Shown: positions 46,290 to 55,308 of the stretch, piece after piece
Position numbering within the stretch: position 1 is the stretch's first letter
Layout: each line of letters opens with the position of its first letter
Source of the DNA: Lachnospira sp. UBA4346
Lineage (GTDB): Bacteria; Bacillota; Clostridia; Lachnospirales; Lachnospiraceae
Direction: 5' to 3'
Length of the DNA: 64,000 bases
Assembly (NCBI GenBank): GCA_002394205.1
Contig: DGTC01000068.1
Coordinates: 127,585-191,584, forward strand
The notes under the pieces: model-generated
Database searches by the model: none
What the model saw: only the letters and a program-made list of their open reading frames with translations
Told to the model about the DNA's origin: nothing
Position numbers and translations under genes: made by a program

Positions 46290-47360
46290 TTATAAATAAG
46301 CATCCTTGCCAGCTTCTCTTAACTTTGCAAGAACTTTCTTGATTTCTCCGGCGTTTTCTTTTGTAGAAATCAATGTTGCATCCTGTGTATCTACAACAAT
46401 CATATCTCTAAGACCAACTGTTGCAATGAGCTTTTCAGCGCCTTCAATGACACAATTCTTTGTATTCACTGTTACAACATTGCCATTGACTACATTGTTG
46501 TCTTCATCTGTCTGCTTAATTCTGCCGACTGCAAGCCATGAACCAATATCATCCCAACCGAAGTTCCCCGGTAAAATATAGATATTGTCAGCCTTTTCCA
46601 TAATCGCATAATCGATAGATTCTGCTTCAAGATTCATAAACTCTGTCTTTAATACAGCATCTTGTGTATCTGTACCAACAGAATCCTGAATCTTTAACAA
46701 TGCTTCATAAGACTCTGGCAATAACTTCTTGAAATTATTTAAAATCGTAGAAACTTTCCATACGAACATACCGCTGTTCCAAAGATAATGTCCATCTGCT
46801 AAATATTCTTTAGCGACTTCAAGAACCGGCTTCTCCACAAACTTCTCTACTGCATAAGCACTGCCGTCTTTTTCATTCTGGTTGTACTTAATATAACCAT
46901 ATCCTGTTTCCGGATAATTTGGTGTAATACCGATTGTTACAAGATTCTCGCCCTTTTCAGCAACTTCACATGCTTCCTTAAATGTATCTGCAAATATCTC
47001 ATTATTCTTAATTAAATGATCTGATGCTAAAACAATCATCGTTGCATCATCATATTTCTTTGCAACATGTGCTGCACCAAGTCCGATACAAGGTGCTGTA
47101 TTTCTGCCGACCGGTTCACAAAGGATATTCTCCTCCGGAATTCCCGGAAGCTGCTGCTTAACAAGTTCCTTATAATGTTCATTGGTTGCTATATATACAT
47201 CAGTAATATCTACAAGCGGACTGATTCGCTCTACTGTGAGCTGAATCATCGTCTTACCATCATCTGTCAATGATAAAAACTGCTTTGGAAGTGATACACG
47301 GCTTCTTGGCCAGAATCTTTCTCCCTTTCCACCTGCCATAATCAATGCTGTTCTCTTCAT
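46290..47360 (-). CDS. manC: Mannose-1-phosphate guanylyltransferase
   Basis: 356 residues from ATG 47360, with GGAG six bases upstream. The longer frame to 47399 would cover a leader hairpin and is unlikely. The nucleotidyltransferase motif ALIMAGGKGERFWPRSR, then FLSLTDDGKTMIQLTVERI, EPVGRNTAPCIG and FVEKP are all present. There is no C-terminal isomerase domain, so this is the short, monofunctional form. It makes GDP-mannose from Man-1-P and GTP. First gene of the GDP-D-rhamnose supply unit. Confidence 0.95.
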   Translation of the reverse strand: MKRTALIMAGGKGERFWPRSRVSLPKQFLSLTDDGKTMIQLTVERISPLVDITDVYIATNEHYKELVKQQLPGIPEENILCEPVGRNTAPCIGLGAAHVAKKYDDATMIVLASDHLIKNNEIFADTFKEACEVAEKGENLVTIGITPNYPETGYGYIKYNQNEKDGSAYAVEKFVEKPVLEVAKEYLADGHYLWNSGMFVWKVSTILNNFKKLLPESYEALLKIQDSVGTDTQDAVLKTEFMNLEAESIDYAIMEKADNIYILPGNFGWDDIGSWLAVGRIKQTDEDNNVVNGNVVTVNTKNCVIEGAEKLIATVGLRDMIVVDTQDATLISTKENAGEIKKVLAKLREAGKDAYL

Positions 47361-47374
47361 ATCAATCTCCATTC

Positions 47375-47394
47375 TGAGACAAATCACTGTCTCA
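47375..47394 (-). promoter_or_regulatory. Leader inverted repeat before manC
   Basis: TGAGACA and TGTCTCA, perfect seven-base arms with a six-base loop, end four bases before the manC ribosome site. Possible RNA hairpin controlling translation or a protein-binding site. Confidence 0.4.
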
Positions 47395-47416
47395 ATCATT
47401 TCACATTTACGGAAAA

Positions 47417-47445
47417 ATTATACATTTATCATACTTGTTTGTCAA
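47417..47445 (-). promoter_or_regulatory. Perfect-consensus promoter of manC-gmd-rmd
   Basis: TTGACA (47445-47440) and TATAAT (47422-47417) with a 17-base spacer, both hexamers exact. It lies directly after the MBOAT stop codon. Confidence 0.92.
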
Positions 47446-47447
47446 TT

Positions 47448-49037
47448 CTAAAACTGTGCATAGATAAATCCCTGTGTTGCACCAATATAACCTAAGAACA
47501 GAATCATGGCAATCAACGCATAATATGCACACCAGCGAACAACAAGCGGCTTTGCTGCAACAGATTCACGTATTGCAATGCCGCGTTCCTTCAAGATACT
47601 CACAACCAGAATAATTACACAGCCAAACAGAATAACTGCATAATCGAACGCTTCAAGTCCTAAACGCATCATACTGCCATCTGTCAGCTGATGCATATTT
47701 AATTTTGTAACCGACTGTACCATCATCGTCATTGCGACCTTAAAATTCGGTGCAATATCAAAATACCAGCCGATGTTTACCAATACAAATGTACGGAAAA
47801 TCTTAAATGCTGTCCATCCCTTTGAATCTGATGCGATATGACACGCTGCAAGTCCTTTGTGATATACCGGCTCTAATAAATTGCTGACAGCAATAATCAC
47901 ACCGTTATACATACCATATGCGATATATTTCCATGCTGCACCATGCCAGATACCTACAATAAAGAAAATCAACAGGTTTGCAAGGCATACCGGCAATGTC
48001 TTACCAAGATATGTACCCATATGTTTCTTTCCCCATTTACCGAACTTATTCATTGCCTTTGACAGGGAAAACGGATAGAAAATATAATCCTTCATCCAGG
48101 TACCCAATGTAATATGCCATCTTCTCCAGAACTCTCCAATTGATTTTGAAAAATATGGCTGTCTGAAATTCTCATCCATGGTAATGCCAAATAGCTGTGC
48201 CGTACCGATAACAACATCAATACCACCTGAGAAATCCGCATAGAGCTGTACAGAATACATCAATACTGCCATAATATTATAGAAGCCACCGTAATTCTGG
48301 TAATCTGCACATACCTGTGTTACAAGAACTGCTGCACGGTCTGCCAATACCATTTTCTTAAACAATCCCCAGAAAATACGCTGCACACCAAACTCAACTG
48401 TCTTTAAATCAAATTTACGTCCCGCATAAAGCTGTGGAGCCAGACGGTCGTATCTTCCAATTGGTCCCTGCAATAACTGTGGGAAAAATGCTACAAATAA
48501 TGCGAATTTGAAAACATTTTTCTCCGGTGCATATTTTCCCTGATATACATCGATAATATATGAAATCGACTGGAATGTATAAAAGGATATACCGATTGGA
48601 AGCAGAATCGTTGTCGGCTCAATATACTGTCCATGACCGATTGCAAGTACAAATGCATCGATGTTTGTAATAATAAAGTTTAAATACTTAACAGCTCCTA
48701 ACATGCCAAAATTCAATAACAGCATACATACTACAATAAGACGTTTTGTCTTTTTCGTACGCTCTTTGTATGCCTTCTTTTCTTCTTTTGACATTTCCTG
48801 CTTGTGTTCTGCAAGGTATGCCTTGCTTAAATCATTGGCATTGCCAAGCAGTCTGCCGCCAATATAAACGGAAATCGTTGTAAATACCAAGAATCCAACT
48901 GTCTTTGGTGTAAAAGAACAATAATACACATAACTTAATAACAGCAGCATGCACCATTGCTTACTTTTGGGTATAAGATAGTATGCAAGCACTCCGACAG
49001 TCAGAAATATAAAATATTGTAATGTTGTAAATGACAT
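47448..49037 (-). CDS. MBOAT family O-acyltransferase (AlgI/DltB-like)
   Basis: 529 residues with about 11-12 membrane helices. MBOAT markers are LLPIGISFYTFQSISYIIDVYQG, FPQLLQGPIGRY, EFWRRWHITLGTWMKDYIFYP and the catalytic-His region FIVGIWHGAAWKYIAYG. The family passes acyl groups across the membrane for O-acetylation or D-alanylation. No dltA/dltC genes are nearby, so glycan O-acetylation is more likely than teichoic-acid alanylation. It is paired with the SGNH-type protein encoded just upstream and ends the ABC-transporter operon. Confidence 0.92.
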   Translation of the reverse strand: MSFTTLQYFIFLTVGVLAYYLIPKSKQWCMLLLLSYVYYCSFTPKTVGFLVFTTISVYIGGRLLGNANDLSKAYLAEHKQEMSKEEKKAYKERTKKTKRLIVVCMLLLNFGMLGAVKYLNFIITNIDAFVLAIGHGQYIEPTTILLPIGISFYTFQSISYIIDVYQGKYAPEKNVFKFALFVAFFPQLLQGPIGRYDRLAPQLYAGRKFDLKTVEFGVQRIFWGLFKKMVLADRAAVLVTQVCADYQNYGGFYNIMAVLMYSVQLYADFSGGIDVVIGTAQLFGITMDENFRQPYFSKSIGEFWRRWHITLGTWMKDYIFYPFSLSKAMNKFGKWGKKHMGTYLGKTLPVCLANLLIFFIVGIWHGAAWKYIAYGMYNGVIIAVSNLLEPVYHKGLAACHIASDSKGWTAFKIFRTFVLVNIGWYFDIAPNFKVAMTMMVQSVTKLNMHQLTDGSMMRLGLEAFDYAVILFGCVIILVVSILKERGIAIRESVAAKPLVVRWCAYYALIAMILFLGYIGATQGFIYAQF

Positions 49038-49060
49038 TTTTCTTCTCCATTCTTCAGACC

Positions 49061-50173
49061 TTAATCTGCTGCATTCATAATCTGTGATGTTACCTCATAA
49101 TAATCCTTCGCCATGTTCTGATACATTGTTTCAAAAGAAGGATATAAATAATTTTCTAAATGTAACTGACCTGCCTGTGCTTCTTTTAAAGCTCTCGCTA
49201 ACATCTCAGAATATTCATTGGCAAGTCCGCCGCCCATATGCCCTTCCTTGTCACCGTAATCTCTGTCCTGACGTGGCAATACGCTCATCTTTGTCATATT
49301 AAAATCATAATATGTAACGTGTAATGGCTCAAACAGGTCATTTACAAGCGTATCATGTACAACGCCCATCTCTAATTTCTCCATAACAGATGGTGTAATC
49401 GGTGTTGTTACACAGATTAACTCAATTCCATTTGCATCACAAAAGTTCTTAATCTGTGAGAATTCATCCATGACATGTTCATCAATGCCTGCATGCGCAC
49501 GGCCTACCCATGTATCTACATATGCATCTCCGCCGGGATTAAATCCGCTGACATTCCGAAAGAAGAAGCCCTTTCCAACATAAGGACCATCTGCATCCTG
49601 CACTTCTGCAGCTTCGATTTGATAATCCCGATACGCCTGTGACCATTTCACAGACACATTGTGTGTTGCTGAATGGAAACCAACCTGATATGAATTCCTC
49701 TTTGTAAATACGTTTCTGATATCTAATACTCCCATATTATCCACCAGATACTCCAATTTGGCTGCTGACGGCTTCATCTGAGAATAAATATATGGTTCAC
49801 TGAAATCACCGCGAACCTGATCTTTCATCCAATACTGATAATCCACATCCAAAATAACACGCTGAATGTCATTATTTGCACATGCATCTTTTAAAATATA
49901 ATACGAATCCTTTATCGTTTCTCCCGGAATCGCTGCATTAATCGTATTACATCCTAATGCTTCGTCAATCTTATACGGATTAATTGCTGTTCTAGCATGT
50001 GATGCACCCAGAATAATTGTATCGTAATTCTCCTCTGTTCCACTAATCTGATGCAGAATATATCTGATATATCCTGACGGTGCAAATAAATAATCACTCG
50101 CACACAACAATATCGCAAGACCTACCAGAAATCCCACACAACGAATGTACGGTTTCACTGCTTCTTTCTTCAT
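49061..50173 (-). CDS. DltD/AlgJ-like SGNH-type membrane-anchored acyl-transfer partner
   Basis: 370 residues. One N-terminal membrane anchor (CVGFLVGLAILLCASDYLFA) is followed by an extracytoplasmic domain. TIILGASHARTAINPYKID corresponds to the SGNH/DltD-like nucleophile region, and the late RDYGDKEGHMGGGLANEYS segment supplies a plausible Asp/His pair. Such proteins work with MBOAT enzymes to place acyl groups on surface glycans. It lies immediately before the MBOAT gene in the same operon. Confidence 0.8.
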   Translation of the reverse strand: MKKEAVKPYIRCVGFLVGLAILLCASDYLFAPSGYIRYILHQISGTEENYDTIILGASHARTAINPYKIDEALGCNTINAAIPGETIKDSYYILKDACANNDIQRVILDVDYQYWMKDQVRGDFSEPYIYSQMKPSAAKLEYLVDNMGVLDIRNVFTKRNSYQVGFHSATHNVSVKWSQAYRDYQIEAAEVQDADGPYVGKGFFFRNVSGFNPGGDAYVDTWVGRAHAGIDEHVMDEFSQIKNFCDANGIELICVTTPITPSVMEKLEMGVVHDTLVNDLFEPLHVTYYDFNMTKMSVLPRQDRDYGDKEGHMGGGLANEYSEMLARALKEAQAGQLHLENYLYPSFETMYQNMAKDYYEVTSQIMNAAD

Positions 50174-50204
50174 TGTTAAATCTTCTCCAATCTATTGCTT
50201 CTGT

Positions 50205-51248
50205 CTATGAAAATGTTTTCAACAAAGTATATAACTTCTGCGCACTGTTTGCCCAGCTATACTGTGCAAGCACCTGTTCTGCTCCATGCACCGGCTCCTG
50301 CATCAGTTCTTTCAGATTCACATACGGATCTTCCGGTGAAATATAGTGTGCCGCACCTTGAAAAATCTCAGGGAGACTGGCAACATCTGATACAATTACC
50401 TGTGCCCCTGTACTTAATGCCTCTAACGGCGGAATTCCGAATCCCTCATAAAACGAAGGGAAAATAAATGCCCTACAATGCTTCATCAGTGTCTTTGCAA
50501 GTACATCGGATGCAAAGCCAACATAAATCACATTCGGATACTTGTGAAAATCTATGGTCCTGTCAAGCCCTTTTCCGGCAATCACAAATGTTTCCTCTGG
50601 ATTTGCTCTGGAACATTCCATCACCCATTGTGCATTTTTGTTCTTATTGGCTGAAGTCATGGTAAAATAATATTTTTTTGGCTCAATACCCGGATATTGT
50701 GTTAATAATGTATCATCCGTTTGAACCTTATCAAAATGCTGCCAGCCATTTCCAATAACTTCTATCCGGTCGGATTCAATTCCTAACAGTTCTTCAATTC
50801 TGCACTTAGAAAATTCTGATACCGTAATAATCTTTTTGGCTCGTTTTGCAATCCGACGGTATATCTGAAGAAACCACGCACGTTCTTCCTGTGGAAATTC
50901 ATTCACCATCGGATAGAACTCTTCTGATTCTGCATAACACACATCATGCAGACATACAATTCCTTTGCGTGCAAGCACAGATACTTCATTACATAAATTT
51001 ACCGGAATATATCCATGAATCCGTGCATACATTCCAAATACCACCTGTGTCCAATGCCGGTACTGATTGGACTGTATCACTGTAATATTCTTATATTGCG
51101 GCACTTCTTTCGCATCTTTGGGAACGAGAATCGCAATCGTTAAATCTTCACAAATCCGATCCAGTTCCCGAAGAATCTGAAATGCATATCGGTCAATTCC
51201 CGTCGACATCGATGACAGAAAATGTCCATCTATCAGATATTTATTCAT
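50205..51248 (-). CDS. GT4 family glycosyltransferase (mannosyl/rhamnosyl type)
   Basis: 347 residues from ATG 51248, with GGGAGG five bases upstream. A longer frame reaches 51296, right after the upstream stop. GT-B features are YLIDGHFLSSMSTGIDRYAF, CLHDVCYAE, ITVSEFSKCRIEE, VIAGKGLDRTIDF, FIFPSFYEGFGIPPLEALS (E-x7-E) and SDVASLPEIFQGAAHYISPED. The last motif resembles WbpY/WbdB-type D-rhamnosyl- and mannosyltransferases, which fits a GDP-sugar donor; the linkage is unknown. Confidence 0.86.
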   Translation of the reverse strand: MNKYLIDGHFLSSMSTGIDRYAFQILRELDRICEDLTIAILVPKDAKEVPQYKNITVIQSNQYRHWTQVVFGMYARIHGYIPVNLCNEVSVLARKGIVCLHDVCYAESEEFYPMVNEFPQEERAWFLQIYRRIAKRAKKIITVSEFSKCRIEELLGIESDRIEVIGNGWQHFDKVQTDDTLLTQYPGIEPKKYYFTMTSANKNKNAQWVMECSRANPEETFVIAGKGLDRTIDFHKYPNVIYVGFASDVLAKTLMKHCRAFIFPSFYEGFGIPPLEALSTGAQVIVSDVASLPEIFQGAAHYISPEDPYVNLKELMQEPVHGAEQVLAQYSWANSAQKLYTLLKTFS

Positions 51249-51296
51249 ATCTGCCTCCCACACTTTCATGCTGCTGCGTTTTCTGGCAGCATCCAT

Positions 51297-52547
51297 TTAT
51301 CCATTCTTTTGTAAATCTGCTTCTAACTCACTGAAAAAACGTTTGTATTTATCCACAATAACATCCCATGCAAAATGATCCATTACATAGTCATGTCCAT
51401 TTTTACCCATCTGGTCTGCTTCTTCCTTGTGTGTCAGAATATATTCTACAGTTCCTGCAAAATCAAAATAGCTGTTAAAATACAAACCACCGTCTGAGCA
51501 TGATACAAAGTTTCTGGTTACATCACAATGTTCATGTACAAGCACCGGTCTGTTGCAGAGCCAGCTCTCCATAATAACAAATGAAAAGCTCTCATTTTTA
51601 GATGGCTGACATAACAATTCTGCTGCCCCATACGCATCATATTTATCCTGAATATCCACAAATCCCAAATCAATGACGCTGTCCTTAATCTCTGACGGAA
51701 TCTCTATGTCTCCGCCGCCAATTAATACCAGCTTCAACGCTGCACGCTGCTGTGCCGTAATTCCCTCTTGATTTCCATTTCCAATATGTTCATCGCCCTG
51801 TTTAAAGCGTTTGAAGTAATTCAATAATGTATAAATATTCTTTCCGGCATCTTTTCGGCCTGCATAAAGAATAAATGGATCTTTTATGTTAAATTTTTCA
51901 CGAAAACGTGCTGCATCATACGTCAGATTCGTATCTACGCCAAGTCCCATCACTTCTGTTTTCATATGATGAATATCATAGAGCTTCTCTGTCAAATCCT
52001 CTTCCGGCTGTGCATTAAATAACATTCCGGCAACCTCCGAGTAGAGCTTGCGGAATGACTTCATATGTGCGTAACTTTCATCGTGGAAACAAGGAATCAG
52101 CACCGATTTCTTCGGACATGCAGATACACCCCAGTACGTTGTTCCAAACATATATGGAATATATACGAAAAAGGAATAGTCCTCCTGATGTTCTTTAATA
52201 TAATCATACAGCTTCGGACTGTTAATCATTTCTTTATGAAAGGTTTCTTCTTCCTGTGGTGTCAGTGCAGACTTATTGATAAGTTTCGCATTGACTGCAT
52301 CGAATGCCGCAACATTTCTTTTGCGAATTGGAAAACGGCGAATTGGAATTCCTTTCTTACTTTTATATTCGCCCGGCTTGTAGAAATCCTTATTCCAGTC
52401 TGCTGTAAATTTCTCTACGGTTGTCGTAAGAATCTCCACATCCATACCGGCTTCAAACAAATGATCTGAAATTCCCCGAAGGGCTGCTTCCGCACCACCC
52501 GGAATATTATCTCCGTACCATGGCACAACGAATGCTAATGTCTTCAT
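51297..52547 (-). CDS. GT4 family glycosyltransferase
   Basis: 416 residues: LAFVVPWYGDNIPGGAEAAL at the N terminus, LIPCFHDESYAHM, FILYAGRKDAGKNIYTLLNY and QPSKNESFSFVIMESWLCNRP (E-x7-E type region) mark a retaining GT-B enzyme. It resembles its neighbour at 52548-53729 (the GGAE motif, and TTT/TTK near residue 40), so the two probably arose by duplication. It starts directly after the stop of that gene. Likely builds the ABC-exported chain. Confidence 0.86.
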   Translation of the reverse strand: MKTLAFVVPWYGDNIPGGAEAALRGISDHLFEAGMDVEILTTTVEKFTADWNKDFYKPGEYKSKKGIPIRRFPIRKRNVAAFDAVNAKLINKSALTPQEEETFHKEMINSPKLYDYIKEHQEDYSFFVYIPYMFGTTYWGVSACPKKSVLIPCFHDESYAHMKSFRKLYSEVAGMLFNAQPEEDLTEKLYDIHHMKTEVMGLGVDTNLTYDAARFREKFNIKDPFILYAGRKDAGKNIYTLLNYFKRFKQGDEHIGNGNQEGITAQQRAALKLVLIGGGDIEIPSEIKDSVIDLGFVDIQDKYDAYGAAELLCQPSKNESFSFVIMESWLCNRPVLVHEHCDVTRNFVSCSDGGLYFNSYFDFAGTVEYILTHKEEADQMGKNGHDYVMDHFAWDVIVDKYKRFFSELEADLQKNG

Positions 52548-53729
52548 TTACTTCACCACCTGTTCCACAACATCGACAAATCGATTTACTATCTTATCCC
52601 ATGTATAATTCTCATTGACATAATCCACACCATTACGTCCCATGATTTCACGCTCTTTGTCATGAGACAGCAGATAATTGACACAGCCTTCAAATTCATA
52701 ATAATTCTTATAATATAAACCTGCATTGCTTCGGACACAGTGGCCCTTTAATACGTCACACCGTCCGTTGCAAAGTACCGGAACAGACAACGTCATTGCT
52801 TCTAATACAACAATCGAAAGGCTCTCAAATGGAGACGACATAATTAAAAACTCTGCTCCGGACATGACATCGTACTTTTCCTGCTCGCTGACAAATCCAA
52901 GACTGATAATATCATCACGCTTTGGAATCGGCATAACAGGCTTGCCCATCATAACAAGTTTAATGTCACTGTCATTTTCTTTTTTATAGCGTTCAAAGAA
53001 TTCAAACAATTCCCGACAGCCCTTTGATTCATCAATTCTTCCGGCATAAACCATATATTTTCCCGGTCCATGTTCTTTTTCAAAACGCTTTGAGTCAATC
53101 GTTGCCGGCACTTCTACACCGCTGCCGCCAAGACCGTCATTATTAATAATATTTGCGTTGCGGAATTTACGTTCCACGAACTTTTTCTCTTCCACTGTCA
53201 AATAGAAAAATGCCTTTGGCATACGAAACAGCGATTCAAATGTCTTTAAATAAATCGGCGGTTCATCATGTGCGGTTGAAATTAAAATTGCCTTATCCTT
53301 TACCTTTGGAAGTCCCTTTACGGTTGTATAATATAAATATGTCATAAAGATAAATGCTTCATAATCCGCTGCATGCTCCTCGATATACTGAATTAACTGT
53401 GGCGTATGCGGTCCCTGTAAATCGAACCACTTGTCTTCCTGCTCTAATGTATGTGGAACATTCCCCATAACCTTCCCACAGTATTTGTTGAACTTATTCA
53501 AATTACGCGGTTCATCTACTGCAAAACGACGTACGGTAACACCGTTAATCTCCTCGACATCGGCTGTGTATTCATTTGCCCACGTTGTGTATTCTACTGC
53601 TTTTGTTGTCAGTACTTCAATATCATAAATATCACTTAAATGCTCAACAAGCTCTCTAGATAATGTCTCTGCACCACCATTTACTTCCAAGCCATAACGC
53701 TGTACAACAAATGCCAACTTCCTTTTCAT
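52548..53729 (-). CDS. GT4 family glycosyltransferase
   Basis: 393 residues: LAFVVQRYGLEVNGGAETLS, ISTAHDEPPIYLKTFESLF, YMVYAGRIDESKGCRELFEF and SPFESLSIVVLEAMTLSVPV (E-x7-E). The organisation equals the downstream neighbour and this type is often found in GDP-sugar dependent O-antigen operons. Cytoplasmic, acting on the lipid-linked chain. The GGGAG site lies ten bases before ATG. Donor is inferred to be GDP-mannose or GDP-D-rhamnose from context only. Confidence 0.86.
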   Translation of the reverse strand: MKRKLAFVVQRYGLEVNGGAETLSRELVEHLSDIYDIEVLTTKAVEYTTWANEYTADVEEINGVTVRRFAVDEPRNLNKFNKYCGKVMGNVPHTLEQEDKWFDLQGPHTPQLIQYIEEHAADYEAFIFMTYLYYTTVKGLPKVKDKAILISTAHDEPPIYLKTFESLFRMPKAFFYLTVEEKKFVERKFRNANIINNDGLGGSGVEVPATIDSKRFEKEHGPGKYMVYAGRIDESKGCRELFEFFERYKKENDSDIKLVMMGKPVMPIPKRDDIISLGFVSEQEKYDVMSGAEFLIMSSPFESLSIVVLEAMTLSVPVLCNGRCDVLKGHCVRSNAGLYYKNYYEFEGCVNYLLSHDKEREIMGRNGVDYVNENYTWDKIVNRFVDVVEQVVK

Positions 53730-53735
53730 GAATCT

Positions 53736-54812
53736 TTATCTCCCATCTGCAATGAATTTCAAAAGGTACTTCTGAAATGCTTCTGCAATCTTCTGATTAT
53801 CAAAATCTGCAAGACGTTCTCTCTGATTTGCAAGAACCGTCTCTTTTAACTGTTTATCTGTTACAATTTTATCAATCATTCCTGCTGTTTCTGCCGGATT
53901 CTTATCCTTTAGAAGAATTCCGCTTCCGCCTAAGGTATCTCCAATTGCTGAGGAATCAAATGCAACAATCGGCGTATCAAAACACATCGCTTCTACAAGC
54001 GGCACACAGAATCCTTCATGCTCACTCTGACATAAGAACACATCTGCCAATTTGTAATATGCAAGAATTGCATTAAATTTGATATGTCCCGGAAATACTA
54101 CATCTTCTAATTCCAACGCATTAATATAGCTCTTTAACCGCTGATAGTAGCGTTCCATCCCATTGTGAGAACCTACCAGAATCAGGCGTGATTTTGGATT
54201 GTAGAATTTCTTATAATAATAAAATGCACGAATGACATCTTCCTGTCTCTTGTTTGGTGCAATTCTTCCTGTAAATAACAGATTTGTATACCCGTCATTA
54301 TATTTTGCAAGCACCGCTGCATCCGGCTCTTTTTTGTAGTCATCAAATGGAATTAAAATCGGCAGTACATCAATCTGACAGGTATATCCCATCTGAATCA
54401 ATTCCTGCTTATTATATTCCGAAACTGCCAGACAGTAATCCACCTTATCTGCTAAGTACCGCACACCCTCTAAACCGTCACTGCACAACTGTGTTGCTTT
54501 GATGCTGTACGGCTCAAAAAATGACGGCGGTGTTACATTATGGTATACAACTACCTTGCGGCAGCGATACTCTGCCAATTTGTAATTCAACTTACTGCCT
54601 GTTGACAAATGATAAATAATAATATCATTTGCACTAAGACGCGGCAGCTTGCTGACATATTTTGCAATTCCCTTCGGAAGTCTGGCATCAATATTTTCTG
54701 CATAAATCTCTGTCTTATATCCCATGCCTTCGATAACTTTTGACAATGCAAGTGTATCATTACTGACCGCATCCCCAAAAGACAGTGTAGGCAGCATTTG
54801 ATAAATCTTCAC
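53736..54812 (-). CDS. GT4 family glycosyltransferase
   Basis: 358 residues from a GTG start with GGGAGG seven bases upstream. GT-B features: QMLPTLSFGDAVSNDTLAL, VVYHNVTPPSFF, LAVSEYNKQELIQMGY, LLFTGRIAPNKRQEDVIRAF and CQSEHEGFCVPLVEAMCFDTP (E-x7-E). The N-terminal FGDAVSND pattern with YHNVTP is a recognisable subgroup found with Wzm/Wzt genes. It follows the coiled-coil protein and begins the series of four GT4 genes. Confidence 0.86.
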   Translation of the reverse strand: MKIYQMLPTLSFGDAVSNDTLALSKVIEGMGYKTEIYAENIDARLPKGIAKYVSKLPRLSANDIIIYHLSTGSKLNYKLAEYRCRKVVVYHNVTPPSFFEPYSIKATQLCSDGLEGVRYLADKVDYCLAVSEYNKQELIQMGYTCQIDVLPILIPFDDYKKEPDAAVLAKYNDGYTNLLFTGRIAPNKRQEDVIRAFYYYKKFYNPKSRLILVGSHNGMERYYQRLKSYINALELEDVVFPGHIKFNAILAYYKLADVFLCQSEHEGFCVPLVEAMCFDTPIVAFDSSAIGDTLGGSGILLKDKNPAETAGMIDKIVTDKQLKETVLANQRERLADFDNQKIAEAFQKYLLKFIADGR

Positions 54813-54833
54813 AGCATATCCTCCCGACTTATC

Positions 54834-55292
54834 TTACTTTTGTTCATCTTTTAAGAGCTGCGCCTCTAATTCTCTGATACGACGTTCACATTTATAAATT
54901 TTTTTCTCAAGTTCCTCAATTCTGGCATCATCATCGTTAAAACGTCTGACTGTCTGTGCCATCGTAATCGTTGTTAATTCATTAAAACGGTTCTGATCAT
55001 CCACAAGTGGTTCTACATAGAAGCTGACAATCTTACGAATGACTTTCTTACAGAATGTAATGAGTCCTCCAAGTCCTTTTCTTGTCGATCTGATGTCACG
55101 ATATGCAAGAATCGTACGGCTCTCATCCATTTCTTTTAATTCATCCATATAATCCTTCATATCAAACGGAAGTTCTGTTCCACCTGCCAGACATGCAATA
55201 TCTCCAAATGGAATTTCATTATCTGCATATCCTTTTGCTGCAATGTCAGCTCTGATTTCTTTCATAATATCTTCAATATTAATCTGTTCCAC
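54834..55292 (-). CDS. Small coiled-coil protein of the ABC-export operon
   Basis: 152 residues from a GTG start with AAGGAG eight bases upstream. It has an N-terminal segment (INIEDIMKEIRADIAAKGY), a central amphipathic basic stretch (LITFCKKVIRKIVSFYVEPL, about 77-96) that could lie on the membrane, then NRFNELTTITMAQTVRRF. It ends in a C-terminal heptad-type coiled coil (about 120-150, EELEKKIYKCERRIRELEAQ). No catalytic domain. Similar N-terminal and linker segments occur at the front of large rhamnosyltransferases and methyltransferases in other O-antigen operons (recalled, not searched). Its place between wzt and the GT4 genes suggests a scaffold or chain-length role. Confidence 0.78.
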   Translation of the reverse strand: MEQINIEDIMKEIRADIAAKGYADNEIPFGDIACLAGGTELPFDMKDYMDELKEMDESRTILAYRDIRSTRKGLGGLITFCKKVIRKIVSFYVEPLVDDQNRFNELTTITMAQTVRRFNDDDARIEELEKKIYKCERRIRELEAQLLKDEQK

Positions 55293-55308
55293 GATACTTT
55301 CTCCTTAA

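Noticed and set aside
47360..47399. Longer ManC start at 47399
   Set aside because: It would translate through the leader hairpin; the ATG at 47360 has an ideal ribosome site and matches the family N terminus.
47448..50173. dltB/dltD of teichoic-acid D-alanylation
   Set aside because: No dltA or dltC genes are present and the pair is embedded in a glycan export operon.
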